DNA of 64,000 bases from G965240365 sp965240365 (GTDB taxonomy: Bacteria; Pseudomonadota; Gammaproteobacteria; Eutrophobiales; Eutrophobiaceae), in the NCBI GenBank assembly GCA_965240365.1, contig OZ251218.1:1302001-1366000 (forward strand), given 5' to 3'. Below are positions 54,525 to 63,727 of this stretch, piece after piece (positions within the stretch are counted from its first letter, which is position 1; each line of letters begins with the position of its first letter). The notes beneath the pieces are model-generated. The model saw nothing but the letters and a program-made list of their open reading frames with translations, did no database searches and had not been told where the DNA came from. A program made the position numbers and the translations under genes.

Positions 54525-55430
54525 TCAAGGGTTGATATCCTGGACGAGCCGAAAGCCGACAAAGCTGTAGCGATCCGACGGCCCGCCCCAGAAGCGGAAC
54601 GCAGAGAGCAACCACTGCGGCCCATAGAGCCAGGCGCCGCCGCGCAAAACGGCAAGCGCTTCATCGCACCCCGTCCGGGCGCTGCCATCGGTGGGCGCGT
54701 CTGTGTAGTGGCCGTAGCAGTCTTCCACCCACTCCCAAACATTGCCGTGCATGTCGTACAGACCAAAGGGGTTGGCCGCAAAGCTCCCCACCGGGGCCGT
54801 CTTTTCACCGCCCCACTCACTGCCACAGCTATTGCAGTTGGCCCGGTTGCGGCCAATGTCGTCGCCCCAACTGTATTTCGTCGTTGTACCCGCCCGCGCC
54901 GCGTATTCCCATTCCGCTTCGGTAGGCAGGCGGTAGCGCTTGCCCGTCTGCGCGCTCAGCCAGGCGGCATAGGCCTGGGTATCCTCCTGACTCACATTGA
55001 TCACCGGCCTCGTACCCCGGCCCCAGCCTTCATCATCCGGTATATCGGCGCCGGTGGCCATCACGAATCGGTCGTAATCCGCAAAGCTCACCTCATACTT
55101 GCCCATCGCTATCGGACGGCGGATCATAACCTGTCTCACAATCGGATGGCGGATCATCACCAGTCTCGAATCTCTTTCGACCATTACCAGTCTTGAATCT
55201 ATGCTCAAATCGCCCATACTGAAAATCCCCACCGGCAACACTACCATCTCCGGGCCTTCACCGCCGTCTTTCAGCGCATCGCGAAAGACTTCGCCCTCGA
55301 ACGGGACGGCAACGGGCGCGGCGCCATCGGACGCGCTGCCATTCTGAAAGGCGCTCAGCAAGCACAGCAGAGCGGAAAACAGCAACGTATTTTTCAGGGT
55401 CAGGCCGGTTACAAAAATTTTCTGTATCAT
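54525..55430 (-). CDS. Exported SUMF1/FGE-like domain protein (paralogue 1)
   Basis: A 301-residue protein with a signal peptide (about 9-33). The SUMF1 (formylglycine-generating-enzyme) domain covers about 60-300: EMVVLPVGIFSMGD, MGKYEVSFADYDRFV, RLPTEAEWEYAARAGTTTKYSWG, GLYDMHGNVWEWVEDCY and a final FRLVQD. The two catalytic Cys of true formylglycine enzymes (in the GGSxxC-type region) are absent: here the segment reads LRGGAWLYGP. So formylglycine formation is unlikely. An imperfect internal repeat (RLVMVERDSRLVMIRHP) is inserted at about 82-112. It is a tandem duplicate of the next gene. Confidence 0.85.
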   Translation of the reverse strand: MIQKIFVTGLTLKNTLLFSALLCLLSAFQNGSASDGAAPVAVPFEGEVFRDALKDGGEGPEMVVLPVGIFSMGDLSIDSRLVMVERDSRLVMIRHPIVRQVMIRRPIAMGKYEVSFADYDRFVMATGADIPDDEGWGRGTRPVINVSQEDTQAYAAWLSAQTGKRYRLPTEAEWEYAARAGTTTKYSWGDDIGRNRANCNSCGSEWGGEKTAPVGSFAANPFGLYDMHGNVWEWVEDCYGHYTDAPTDGSARTGCDEALAVLRGGAWLYGPQWLLSAFRFWGGPSDRYSFVGFRLVQDINP

Positions 55431-55873
55431 TAGTCTTTACTCCGGTTTTGCAATCTCATGCCGATTTGTGCAGGCAGGCCGGGGTCGGGCGGAAATTATT
55501 CGGCCCATTCAATTGTCCATAAAAACACAAAATAACTCAAATTACCTGACCCGAAAAGCGCATAAGCAACCGGCGAAATCGAAGTGTTTTATGCCGGACA
55601 CCGGCGGGAGGCTTAGCGATGAGCCCGACGCTCAAAATTCATCCTGACCCGGGCGCTGTGGTTGTGAAACCCGGCGGCAAGGTCAAGCAGGCGCGTGTTG
55701 GGTAAAGCAGATGCGAAGAAGCGGGCCGCGATTCTGGACCGTGACTGCCGGAAGCCGTTACAGGCGCCGGTATTCAATCTGCCCAAGCTATGGCGGCGCC
55801 CACCCAAAAAAAATTTCGCCGGCAAAGCCCCGCCTGCCGGCGGGGCAAGGGTCAAGAGAATAAGGTTTAAGTA

Positions 55874-56758
55874 TCAAGAGTTTGAATCCTGGACGAGCCG
55901 AAAGCCGATATTGAGGTAGCGATACGACGGCCAGTACCAGTAGCGGAGCGCAGAGCGCAACCTCCGCGGATCATCGCCCCAGGAGCCGCCGCGCAAAACG
56001 GGAAACGATTCGTCGCAGTCCGTCGTCCAGGCACTGCCATCGCTTGGCGCGCCTTCGTAGTTGTTGTGCCAGCAATCCTCCACCCACTCCCAAACATTGC
56101 CGTGCATGTCATACAAACCAAAGGCATTGTCCGCAAAGCTACCAACAGCCACCGTTCCATCCCAGCTGTTACTGCATTCACCGCCATCGCGGCGACCATA
56201 GCGAGCCTGACTACACGTAATACTGTTGCCCCAACTGTATTTCGTCGCCGTGCCCGCCCGCGCCGCGTATTCCCATTCCGCCTCGCTCGGCAAACGGTAG
56301 CGCTTGCCCGTCTGCTCACTCAGCCAGACCGCATAGGCTTGGGCATCCCCCGGGCTTACATTGATCACCGGCCGATTGCCGCGGCCCCAGCCTTGATCGT
56401 CAGGACGATCTCGGCCCGTTGCCCCGGCAAACACGTCATACTCCGCAAAGCTCACCTCATACCTGCCCATCGCGATCGGACGGCTGATCGTCACACTGCG
56501 CACCGGCTTTTCATCATCGTCTCCACCGCCACTCAAATCCCCCATGCGGAAGCTGCCCGTCGGCAACACCACCATCTCCGGGCCTTCGCCGCCGTCTTTC
56601 AGGGCATCGCGAAACACTTCGACCTCGGACGGGACGGCAACTGGCGCGGCGTCATCAGACGCGCTGCTATTCTGAAAGGCGCTCAGCAAGCACAGCAGAG
56701 CGGAAAACAGCAGCGTATTTTTCAGGGCTAGCCTGATTGCAGGAATTTTCTGTATCAT
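55874..56758 (-). CDS. Exported SUMF1/FGE-like domain protein (paralogue 2)
   Basis: A 294-residue paralogue of the preceding gene with the same signal peptide region (KNTLLFSALLCLLSAFQN) and domain layout: EMVVLPTGSFRMGD, MGRYEVSFAEYDVF, RLPSEAEWEYAARAGTATKYSWG and GLYDMHGNVWEWVEDC. The C-terminal part reads LRGGSWGDDP, again without the catalytic Cys. It lacks the internal repeat of paralogue 1 and has the short linker SGGGDDDEKP there. About 100 bases upstream of each gene are also similar, so the whole unit including its promoter was duplicated. The 5' side shares the divergent region with moxR. Confidence 0.85.
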   Translation of the reverse strand: MIQKIPAIRLALKNTLLFSALLCLLSAFQNSSASDDAAPVAVPSEVEVFRDALKDGGEGPEMVVLPTGSFRMGDLSGGGDDDEKPVRSVTISRPIAMGRYEVSFAEYDVFAGATGRDRPDDQGWGRGNRPVINVSPGDAQAYAVWLSEQTGKRYRLPSEAEWEYAARAGTATKYSWGNSITCSQARYGRRDGGECSNSWDGTVAVGSFADNAFGLYDMHGNVWEWVEDCWHNNYEGAPSDGSAWTTDCDESFPVLRGGSWGDDPRRLRSALRYWYWPSYRYLNIGFRLVQDSNS

Positions 56759-56874
56759 TAGTCTTTAACTCCGATTTTTTAATGTCATGCCGATCCATTC
56801 AGACAGGCCGAGATCGGCCCGAAATTATTCGGCCCATTCACTGTCCATAAAAACACAAAATAACTCAAAAAACC

Positions 56875-57837
56875 ATGTCCGTTATCAGCGAAATACAGCG
56901 CCTGCAAGACCATATCCGGCAACAGATCATCGGCCAGGAAAAACTGGTCAACCGTTTGCTCATCGCCCTGCTGGCGGACGGGCATCTGCTGGTCGAGGGC
57001 GCGCCGGGGCTGGCCAAGACCCGCGCGATCAAGGTCCTGGCGGCGGCGCTTGAGGGCGATTTTCACCGGGTCCAGTTTACCCCCGATCTGCTGCCGGCCG
57101 ACCTGACGGGCACCGAGATCTACCGCCAGCAGGAAGGCAGTTTCGTTTTTCAACAGGGGCCGCTGTTCCATAATCTGGTGCTGGCCGATGAGATCAACCG
57201 GGCCCCGGCCAAGGTACAGTCGGCCCTGCTTGAGGCCATGGCCGAGCGGCAGATTACCGTCGGCAAGGAGACCTACCCCCTGCCGCGGCTGTTTCTGGTC
57301 ATGGCCACGCAGAATCCGATTGAGCAGGAAGGCACCTATCCCCTGCCCGAGGCGCAACTGGACCGTTTTTTGCTGCATGTCACGATTGATTATCCCGGCG
57401 CCGCCGAGGAACAGCAGATATTGCGGCTGGCGCGGCAGGAGGCCGGGCAGCCGGGGCCGGCGGCAGCGGCCGCAACAGTCAGCCAGGAGGCCATCTTCGG
57501 CGCGCGGGATGAAATCCTGTCTTTGTATATGTCGGAAAATATTGAACAGTATTTATTGCAGATCGTGCTGGCCACGCGCGAGGCCGGGGCGTATGGCGCG
57601 GATCTGGGGCAATGGCTGCAATACGGCGCGAGCCCGCGCGCCACGATCACCCTGGATCGCTGCGCGCGCGCCCATGCCTGGCTGCAACAGCGTGATTATG
57701 TGGGGCCGGAGGATGTTCAGGCGCTTGCGCATGATGTATTGCGCCATCGTCTGATCCTGAACTATGAGGCCGAGGCGGAGGGCATGACGGCCGATACCGT
57801 GATCACCGAGTTGCTCGGCCGCGTCGCCGTGCCCTGA
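56875..57837 (+). CDS. MoxR family AAA+ ATPase
   Basis: A 320-residue MoxR-type AAA+ protein. The Walker A is GAPGLAKT (42-49), Walker B is LVLADEINRAPAKVQSALLEAM, and the sensor/arginine region includes MATQNPIEQEGTYPLPEAQLDRF. MoxR ATPases act as chaperones with VWA-domain partners, which is what follows. The start has no obvious Shine-Dalgarno and abuts sequence also present upstream of the SUMF1 paralogue. It heads a six-gene operon with tight spacing to batD. Confidence 0.94.
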   Translation: MSVISEIQRLQDHIRQQIIGQEKLVNRLLIALLADGHLLVEGAPGLAKTRAIKVLAAALEGDFHRVQFTPDLLPADLTGTEIYRQQEGSFVFQQGPLFHNLVLADEINRAPAKVQSALLEAMAERQITVGKETYPLPRLFLVMATQNPIEQEGTYPLPEAQLDRFLLHVTIDYPGAAEEQQILRLARQEAGQPGPAAAAATVSQEAIFGARDEILSLYMSENIEQYLLQIVLATREAGAYGADLGQWLQYGASPRATITLDRCARAHAWLQQRDYVGPEDVQALAHDVLRHRLILNYEAEAEGMTADTVITELLGRVAVP

Positions 57838-57845
57838 GAGCGCCC

Positions 57846-58769
57846 ATGTCCGCCATGCCTGAAGCCGCCGCGCCCGCCTCGATCAGCGCCGCCCGGCTGG
57901 TCGCCCTGGGCCAGAAGTGCCGCGGCCTGTCGCTCCGCGCCGGCATGATCAGCGCCATGCAGGCCGGCGATTATCGCGCGGCGGTCAAGGGCCGCGGCAT
58001 GGAATACGACGAATCGCGCCCTTATCAGGCCGGCGATGATATCCGCAATATCGACTGGCGCGTGACGGCCCGCAGCGGCAAGGCGCATACCAAGCTGTTC
58101 CGCGAAGAGCGCGAACGGCCGGTGCAGCTTTGGCTGGATTTCCGGGCGCCGATGTTTTTTGCCACGCGCGGCAGGTTCAAGGCCGTGATCGCGGCGGAAC
58201 TGGCCTGCCTGTTTGCCTGGACGGCCCACCGGCAGGGCGACCGGGTCGGCGGCATCGTGTTTTCCGAGACCACCCACCACGAATTAAAGCCGCAACGCGG
58301 GAAAGCCGCGGTATTGCGCCTGATCCGGCACATGGTTGAACACCCGGCCTGGGCGCGGGCGGCGCGCGGGCCGGGGGAGCGCGGCCCGCTGCCGGCCCTG
58401 CTCGCGTTACGGCGCCTCGCGCGGCCCGGCAGCCTGATTATTTTATTGAGCGATTTTCGCGGTTTTGATGAGGAGGCCCGCGCGCAACTGGCCCGCCTGC
58501 GGCGGCACAATGAATTGATCATGGCGCATATCCATGACCGGCTGGAGGCCCGGCTGCCGGCGGCCGGTTATTACCGGGTCACGGACGGCGAGCGGGAACT
58601 GGCATTCGACAGCCGCGATCAGCGCTATGCGGATGACTACGCGCGGCGTTTCAGCGAGCGTCAGGCCGCGCTGTTGAAGTGCGCCCGCGCCTGCCATATC
58701 AATTATTTAAGCTGCCGCACCGAGGCCGATCCCGCCGAACTCATCCGGCAGGGGTTGTGTCAGCGCTAA
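57846..58769 (+). CDS. DUF58 domain protein
   Basis: A 307-residue DUF58 protein. The family motif YDESRPYQAGDDIRNIDWRVTARSGKAHTKLFREE (shown partly) is clear and a MIDAS-like vWA-type segment LWLDFRAPMFF follows. It starts eight bases after moxR, and its stop overlaps the next start (TAATG). DUF58 proteins are standard partners of MoxR ATPases and have a role in envelope or stress functions. Confidence 0.92.
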   Translation: MSAMPEAAAPASISAARLVALGQKCRGLSLRAGMISAMQAGDYRAAVKGRGMEYDESRPYQAGDDIRNIDWRVTARSGKAHTKLFREERERPVQLWLDFRAPMFFATRGRFKAVIAAELACLFAWTAHRQGDRVGGIVFSETTHHELKPQRGKAAVLRLIRHMVEHPAWARAARGPGERGPLPALLALRRLARPGSLIILLSDFRGFDEEARAQLARLRRHNELIMAHIHDRLEARLPAAGYYRVTDGERELAFDSRDQRYADDYARRFSERQAALLKCARACHINYLSCRTEADPAELIRQGLCQR

Positions 58770-59281
58770 TGCCCGCGCGAGACCCAGGCAGCCTGCCGCT
58801 GCGGGATATTCATCTGCCGGAGGCGGTTTCCTGGTGGCCGCCGGCGCCGGGCTGGTGGTTATTGCCGCTGCTGGCCGCGCTGTTGGCGCTTGTGGCCCTT
58901 ATCTGCTTCAGGCGACGGCGGGGCGCCGCGCGCCGCGCGGCGGTGGGCCGGGCCAGACGGGAACTGGCGCGGATCCGGCATGAATTCGATCAGCGCCATG
59001 ACCCGGGCGGCCTGGCCAGGGCCCTGTCCGCCCTGTTGCGCCGGCTGGCGATGAGCCTCTACAGCCGCCGGGACACGGCCGCGCTGACGGGCGAGGCCTG
59101 GCTGGCCTTTCTGGACCAGGCGATCGAGGGCCATGAATTCACGCGCGGCCGGGGCCGGAGCCTGATCGAGGCGCCCTACCGGCCGCACCCGGAATTTGAT
59201 CACGCCGCGCTGCTGCAACTGGTCTCGGACTGGATTGAACAGGCCGCGGCGAGCGGGGAAGGAAGCCATGCTGCAATTTGA
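58769..59281 (+). CDS. DUF4381 domain protein
   Basis: A 170-residue membrane protein. It begins MPARDPGSLPLRDIHLPEAVSWWPPAPGWWLLPLLAAL, where the motif LRDIHLPEAVSWWPPAPGWW is diagnostic for DUF4381, followed by one transmembrane helix. The C-terminal part is soluble with ALTGEAWLAFLDQ. The start at 58769 shares one base with the DUF58 stop; longer frames read into that gene. Confidence 0.9.
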   Translation: MPARDPGSLPLRDIHLPEAVSWWPPAPGWWLLPLLAALLALVALICFRRRRGAARRAAVGRARRELARIRHEFDQRHDPGGLARALSALLRRLAMSLYSRRDTAALTGEAWLAFLDQAIEGHEFTRGRGRSLIEAPYRPHPEFDHAALLQLVSDWIEQAAASGEGSHAAI

Positions 59282-60263
59282 CTGGCCCTGGGTGGCGGTC
59301 TGTTTGCCGTTGCCGCTGCTCGCGCGTTATTTTCTTGCGCCGCTTGCCAACACCGGCGGAGCGGCGCTCAGGGCGCCGTTTCTGCGCGAATTCGAGCACG
59401 GGGGCGGCGCGCGGCCGCGCGCGCCCGCCGCGCGCGGGCTGTTGTGGCTGGCCGCCGTGGCCTGGTGTCTGTTGATCGTGGCCGGGATGCGCCCGCGCTG
59501 GCTGGGGGATTTTGTCGAGCTGCCGCTGAGCGGGCGCGACCTGATGCTGGCCGTTGACCTCTCCGCCAGCATGGAAGAACAGGATTTTGTGCTGCGCCGG
59601 CAGCGGGTGGATCGCCTGACGGCGACCAAACAGATCGCCGCCGAGTTCATCGACCGGCGCATCGGCGACCGGCTGGGGCTTATCCTGTTCGGCGAAAGGG
59701 CCTATCTGCAAACGCCGCTGACCTTCGACCGCGCCACGGTCAGGACCTTGCTGAATGAAGCCGTGATCGGGCTGGCCGGGCGGGCGACCGCGATCGGCGA
59801 CGCGATCGGCCTGGCCGTCAAGCGCCTGCGCGAACAGCAGGCCGAGAGCCGGGTCCTGATATTGCTGACCGACGGGGCCAATACGGCCGGCGCGGTCGAA
59901 CCGCTGGCCGCGGCCGATCTGGCCGCCCGCGCCAGGCTGAAGATCTACACCATCGGCATCGGCGCCGATGCCTCGATCATGCGTTCATTATTCGGCTCGC
60001 GCCGCTATAACCCGGCGCGGGAACTGGATGAAAAGACCCTGCAGGCGATCGCCGCCCGGACCGGCGGCCGCTATTTTCGGGCCAGAGACACGGATGAGTT
60101 GCGGCAAATCTACCGCCTGCTGGATGAACTGGAGCCGGTCGAAAAGGATGCGCAACGCTTCAGGCCGCAAACGGCCTTGTATTACTGGCCGCTGGCGCTG
60201 GCCTTGATCCTGATGCTGGGCGCGGTGTTTCTGCGGCAGCGGCCGGGGCGCGGTTATGGCTGA
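59268..60263 (+). CDS. batA: VWA domain membrane protein (BatA-like)
   Basis: A 331-residue protein with two N-terminal transmembrane helices and one at the C-terminus. The von Willebrand A domain has MIDAS DLSAS at 97-101 with the downstream TxxD-type residues LLTDGANTAGAVE. BatA proteins are inner-membrane and face the periplasm. The start ATG at 59268 overlaps the DUF4381 gene by 14 bases, and its end overlaps the next by eight. Confidence 0.9.
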   Translation: MLQFDWPWVAVCLPLPLLARYFLAPLANTGGAALRAPFLREFEHGGGARPRAPAARGLLWLAAVAWCLLIVAGMRPRWLGDFVELPLSGRDLMLAVDLSASMEEQDFVLRRQRVDRLTATKQIAAEFIDRRIGDRLGLILFGERAYLQTPLTFDRATVRTLLNEAVIGLAGRATAIGDAIGLAVKRLREQQAESRVLILLTDGANTAGAVEPLAAADLAARARLKIYTIGIGADASIMRSLFGSRRYNPARELDEKTLQAIAARTGGRYFRARDTDELRQIYRLLDELEPVEKDAQRFRPQTALYYWPLALALILMLGAVFLRQRPGRGYG

Positions 60264-62061
60264 GTTTCATTTTCTGCGCCCCTTTTGGCTGCTGGCGTTT
60301 ATCCCGCTGGCCTTGTTTCTGCGCTGGCTGGCCGGCCGCGGGCGGGCCGGCGGGGCCTGGGAAACGGTCTGCGAGCCGGCCCTGTTGCCCTATATCCTGG
60401 CCGCCAGCGGCGGCCGGCCCGGCAAGACGCCGCTGGTCCTGCTGGCGCTGGCGGCCACGCTGGCGATCATCGCGCTGGCCGGCCCGACCTGGGAACGCCT
60501 GCCCCGCCCGGCCCTGCAAAAGCAAGCGGCGCTGGTGATCGGCCTGGATCTCTCCTATTCCATGTATGCCCGGGATATCCAGCCCTCGCGCTGGCAACAG
60601 GCGCGTTTTAAGATCGCCGATCTGCTGGACCTCAGAAAAGAGGGCCAAACCGCGCTGCTGGTGTATGCCGGCGCGGCCTTTACCGTGTCCCCGCTCACCA
60701 ATGACAGCAACACGATCAAGGCCCAATTAACGGCCCTCTCGCCCGCTATTATGCCGGCCCCCGGCAGCAATGCCGGTAGCGCCATCGACATGGCCATGAA
60801 GCTGCTGGCCCAGGCCGGGCATCGCGCGGGCCATATCCTGCTGGTCACGGACGAGGTCCGCCCGGATGATGAGGCCCGCTTCCTGGCCGCGCGGGAGAAA
60901 AATTATCCGGTCTCGATCCTGGCCGTGGGCGCCGAGGCCGGCGCGCCGATAAAGATGGAGGACGGCAGCCTGCTGGAAGATCGCGCGGGCGACATCGTGA
61001 TCCCGAAATTGAACCCGGCCGAACTGCGGCGGCTGGCGCGCGCGGGCGGCGGCCGCTATGAACAAAGCCGGATAACGGACGCCGATCTCCGGCGGCTGAA
61101 CGCGCTGTTTAACCGCGCCCCGGGCTTGGGCCAAGGCCAGGCAACAGCGACCGATCAGTGGGCCGATCAATGGCATGAATTCGGCGCGGGCCTCATCCTG
61201 TTTATCCTGCCGCTCGCGGCGCTCGCGTTTCGGCGCGGCTACATCGGCGTTTTGGCCTGCCTTATACTGATCCGGCCCGACCCGGCGATGGCGTTCGACT
61301 GGCGGGATTTATGGCTGAATAAAGACCAGCAGGCCATGCGCGCGCTCGACAATAAACAGCCCGCGGCCGCGGCCGAACTCTTCCGCGACAAGGACTGGCG
61401 CGCCGTGGCCGAATATCGCGCCGGCCGTTATGCGGCCGCGGCGGAATTACTGCAAGACAAGACCGACGAGCGCGGCATGTATAACAAGGGCAATGCGCTG
61501 GCCCGGCAGGGGCATTACCAACAGGCCATCGCGGCCTATGCCGACGTGCTGCAAAAGAACCCGGACCATGCCGATGCAGGCTATAACAAGGCGCTGCTTG
61601 AGGCGCTATTGGAGCAACAAAACGCGGCCCGCCAGGAACCGGATGACGGCCGGCAATCCGCGCCCGGGGAAGCCCCGGAGCGGCAAGAGACCCCGGCGGC
61701 GGGCGCGGAGCGGCAAGCCCGGCCGGGCCAGGATCGGCCCGAACAGGGGCAAGCGGAACAAAACACCGAAGATATGGCTAAAGCGGAGCGGCAGGATGCC
61801 GATCGGCAACCCGATCCGCAAGCCGGGCAACAGCCGGCGGACACGCCCCCGGCCAGCCAGGAGCAACAGGCTGAACGGCAACAGGCCACGGACACGGCGC
61901 GGCAAGACGGCCCGGAAAGCGCGCCGCCGGACGAGGCGCAACTGGCCGCGGAGCAATGGCTGCGGCGCATACCCGATGACCCCGGCGGTCTGTTACGGCG
62001 CAAATTCCAGTATCAATACCAACAACAGGACAAACAGCCGGACGACGGGCAATATTGGTGA
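60256..62061 (+). CDS. VWA and TPR fusion protein (BatB/BatC-like)
   Basis: A 601-residue protein. An N-terminal transmembrane pair precedes a VWA domain with MIDAS DLSYS (98-102) and DEVRPDD. A second transmembrane region (about 310-345) is followed by TPR-like repeats (RGMYNKGNALARQGHYQQAIAAYADVL, shown partly). Next comes a low-complexity Gln/Glu/Ala/Arg-rich linker (about 445-570), then a conserved tail WLRRIPDDPGGLLRRKFQYQY. It thus fuses BatB and BatC, which are separate proteins in Bacteroides. Confidence 0.9.
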   Translation: MAEFHFLRPFWLLAFIPLALFLRWLAGRGRAGGAWETVCEPALLPYILAASGGRPGKTPLVLLALAATLAIIALAGPTWERLPRPALQKQAALVIGLDLSYSMYARDIQPSRWQQARFKIADLLDLRKEGQTALLVYAGAAFTVSPLTNDSNTIKAQLTALSPAIMPAPGSNAGSAIDMAMKLLAQAGHRAGHILLVTDEVRPDDEARFLAAREKNYPVSILAVGAEAGAPIKMEDGSLLEDRAGDIVIPKLNPAELRRLARAGGGRYEQSRITDADLRRLNALFNRAPGLGQGQATATDQWADQWHEFGAGLILFILPLAALAFRRGYIGVLACLILIRPDPAMAFDWRDLWLNKDQQAMRALDNKQPAAAAELFRDKDWRAVAEYRAGRYAAAAELLQDKTDERGMYNKGNALARQGHYQQAIAAYADVLQKNPDHADAGYNKALLEALLEQQNAARQEPDDGRQSAPGEAPERQETPAAGAERQARPGQDRPEQGQAEQNTEDMAKAERQDADRQPDPQAGQQPADTPPASQEQQAERQQATDTARQDGPESAPPDEAQLAAEQWLRRIPDDPGGLLRRKFQYQYQQQDKQPDDGQYW

Positions 62062-62065
62062 GCAG

Positions 62066-63727
62066 ATGCGGATATTCAAGCTGATCATGGCCGCCGTGCT
62101 GCTGGCGGTTGGCGCAACGGGCCAGGCCGCGATTTCGGTCAGCGTGGATCCCGATCCCGTTATTGCCGATAAAGCATTCCGCCTGATCTTTGAAAGCACG
62201 GAAAAGATCGACGCGGAACCCGATTTCTCGCCCTTGAGCAAATCGTTCACCCTGCTTGGCAATAACCGCCAGAGCAGCATACAGATCGTGAACGGCCGGC
62301 GCAGCCGCTCGCAAAAATGGGTCCTGACCCTGATCACGGGGCAGACGGGCACGGTGCTGATTCCGCCGATTGCGTTCGGCAAAACCAGGAGCGAGGCCCG
62401 GCAGATAGAGGTCGTGGCGAAAGCGGCCAGCGCTGACAACGGCGCTGATATTTTTATCGAGATCGAGGTCGATCAGACCCGGCCCTATGTGCAGGCGCGG
62501 GTTATCTACAGCATTCGGCTGTTTCGCGCGGCGCGGGTCAATAATGCCAGCCTCACCGAACCGGCCGTGGCCGATGGCCGGGCGCTGATCAAAAAAATGG
62601 GCGAGGATAAAAATTATAAAATCCGGCGCAATGATAAATCCTATCTGGTGACCGAGCGCCGCTATGCGGTCTTTCCGCAGGCCAGCGGCCCGTTGCGGAT
62701 TGAACCCGTGCTGTTTCAGGCGCAAAGCGGCGGCGGCTTTTTCAGTCTTGACCCCTTTGCGCCGTTGCCCGAGCCGATTGTCGTGCGCTCGGAACCCGCC
62801 GAGCTTGAGGTCAGGGCCATACCGGCCGCGTTCAGCGGCGATCACTGGTTGCCGGCCGCGCATCTCAATATTCAGGAACAATGGTCAATCGACCCGGCCG
62901 AACTCAAACAGGGCCAAGCCGCCACGCGCGCGCTCACGATCGAGGCCGGCGGCCTGGCCGCGAGCCAACTCCCCGCGCCGGCAGACGACCTGCCGGACAG
63001 CTTTAAGACGTATCCCGATCAACCGGAGTTTGAGGAATCCAGCGCCAGCGGCGGCTTTGTCGGCCGGCGGCGGGAAAAGATGGCGGTTATCCCGGTCGAG
63101 CCGGGGGAATTCATATTGCCGGCCATACGCATCCCCTGGTGGAATACCCAAACCGACCGGCCGGAAGTGGCGGAACTGCCCGCGCGCAAGGTCAGGGTGG
63201 CGACGGCCGTTGCCGCGCGGCCGGCCAATGCGGCGGCGCGGCCCGTGAATGAACCGGCGCCGGCCGGCCGGGCACAACCGCTGCCGGATGAATCCGGGGA
63301 TGCGGCGGCTTACTGGCGTCTGGCGAGCGCCGCGCTATTGATCCTGTGGCTGCTCACGCTCTGTCTCTGGTGGCGGGGCCGGGGCCGCGCCGCGGCCCGA
63401 ACAAGGGCCAGGCCGCCGAAACCGGTCAGCCTGACGCTGCTAAAACGGGCCTGCCTTAAAAATGACGCGGCCACCGCGCGGGACGCGCTGCTGCGCTGGG
63501 CCGCGCGGAAATGGCCGGATCAGGCAATGACCCATCTCGCCGCGCTGAAAGGCCGTGGCGATGCCGAATTTCAAGACGCGATTACGGCGCTCAACCGGCA
63601 TCTCTACGCCGCCACCGGCCCGGCCTGGGACGGCCCGGCCTTTTACCGGGTGTTTAAGGCCCAGTCCTTTGCGGAGACCGCGGTTATTCCCAGGGCTGAC
63701 GGGCTTGAACCCTTGTGGAAACTCTGA
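62066..63727 (+). CDS. batD: BatD family (oxygen tolerance) protein
   Basis: A 553-residue protein with a signal peptide (about 1-22, LIMAAVLLAVGATGQAA). The BatD domain of repeated beta-sandwich units follows: SVDPDPVIADKAFRLIFEST and IEVDQTRPYVQARVIYSIRLFRA, with a transmembrane helix near 415-440 (LILWLLTLCLWW). The C-terminal soluble tail is helical. I chose the ATG at 62066 because earlier in-frame starts only shadow the previous gene. The stop codon (TGA) falls within a partial copy of the five-stem repeat (GGAAACTCTGAATAA). Confidence 0.92.
   Translation: MRIFKLIMAAVLLAVGATGQAAISVSVDPDPVIADKAFRLIFESTEKIDAEPDFSPLSKSFTLLGNNRQSSIQIVNGRRSRSQKWVLTLITGQTGTVLIPPIAFGKTRSEARQIEVVAKAASADNGADIFIEIEVDQTRPYVQARVIYSIRLFRAARVNNASLTEPAVADGRALIKKMGEDKNYKIRRNDKSYLVTERRYAVFPQASGPLRIEPVLFQAQSGGGFFSLDPFAPLPEPIVVRSEPAELEVRAIPAAFSGDHWLPAAHLNIQEQWSIDPAELKQGQAATRALTIEAGGLAASQLPAPADDLPDSFKTYPDQPEFEESSASGGFVGRRREKMAVIPVEPGEFILPAIRIPWWNTQTDRPEVAELPARKVRVATAVAARPANAAARPVNEPAPAGRAQPLPDESGDAAAYWRLASAALLILWLLTLCLWWRGRGRAAARTRARPPKPVSLTLLKRACLKNDAATARDALLRWAARKWPDQAMTHLAALKGRGDAEFQDAITALNRHLYAATGPAWDGPAFYRVFKAQSFAETAVIPRADGLEPLWKL

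Noticed and set aside
54525..56758. True formylglycine-generating enzymes acting on a sulfatase
   Set aside because: The catalytic cysteines are missing and no sulfatase gene lies nearby.
61778..62881. 367-codon open frame on the minus strand opposite the Bat genes
   Set aside because: The plus-strand genes have clear VWA and BatD motifs; the antisense product is Arg/Gly/Pro-rich with no domain.
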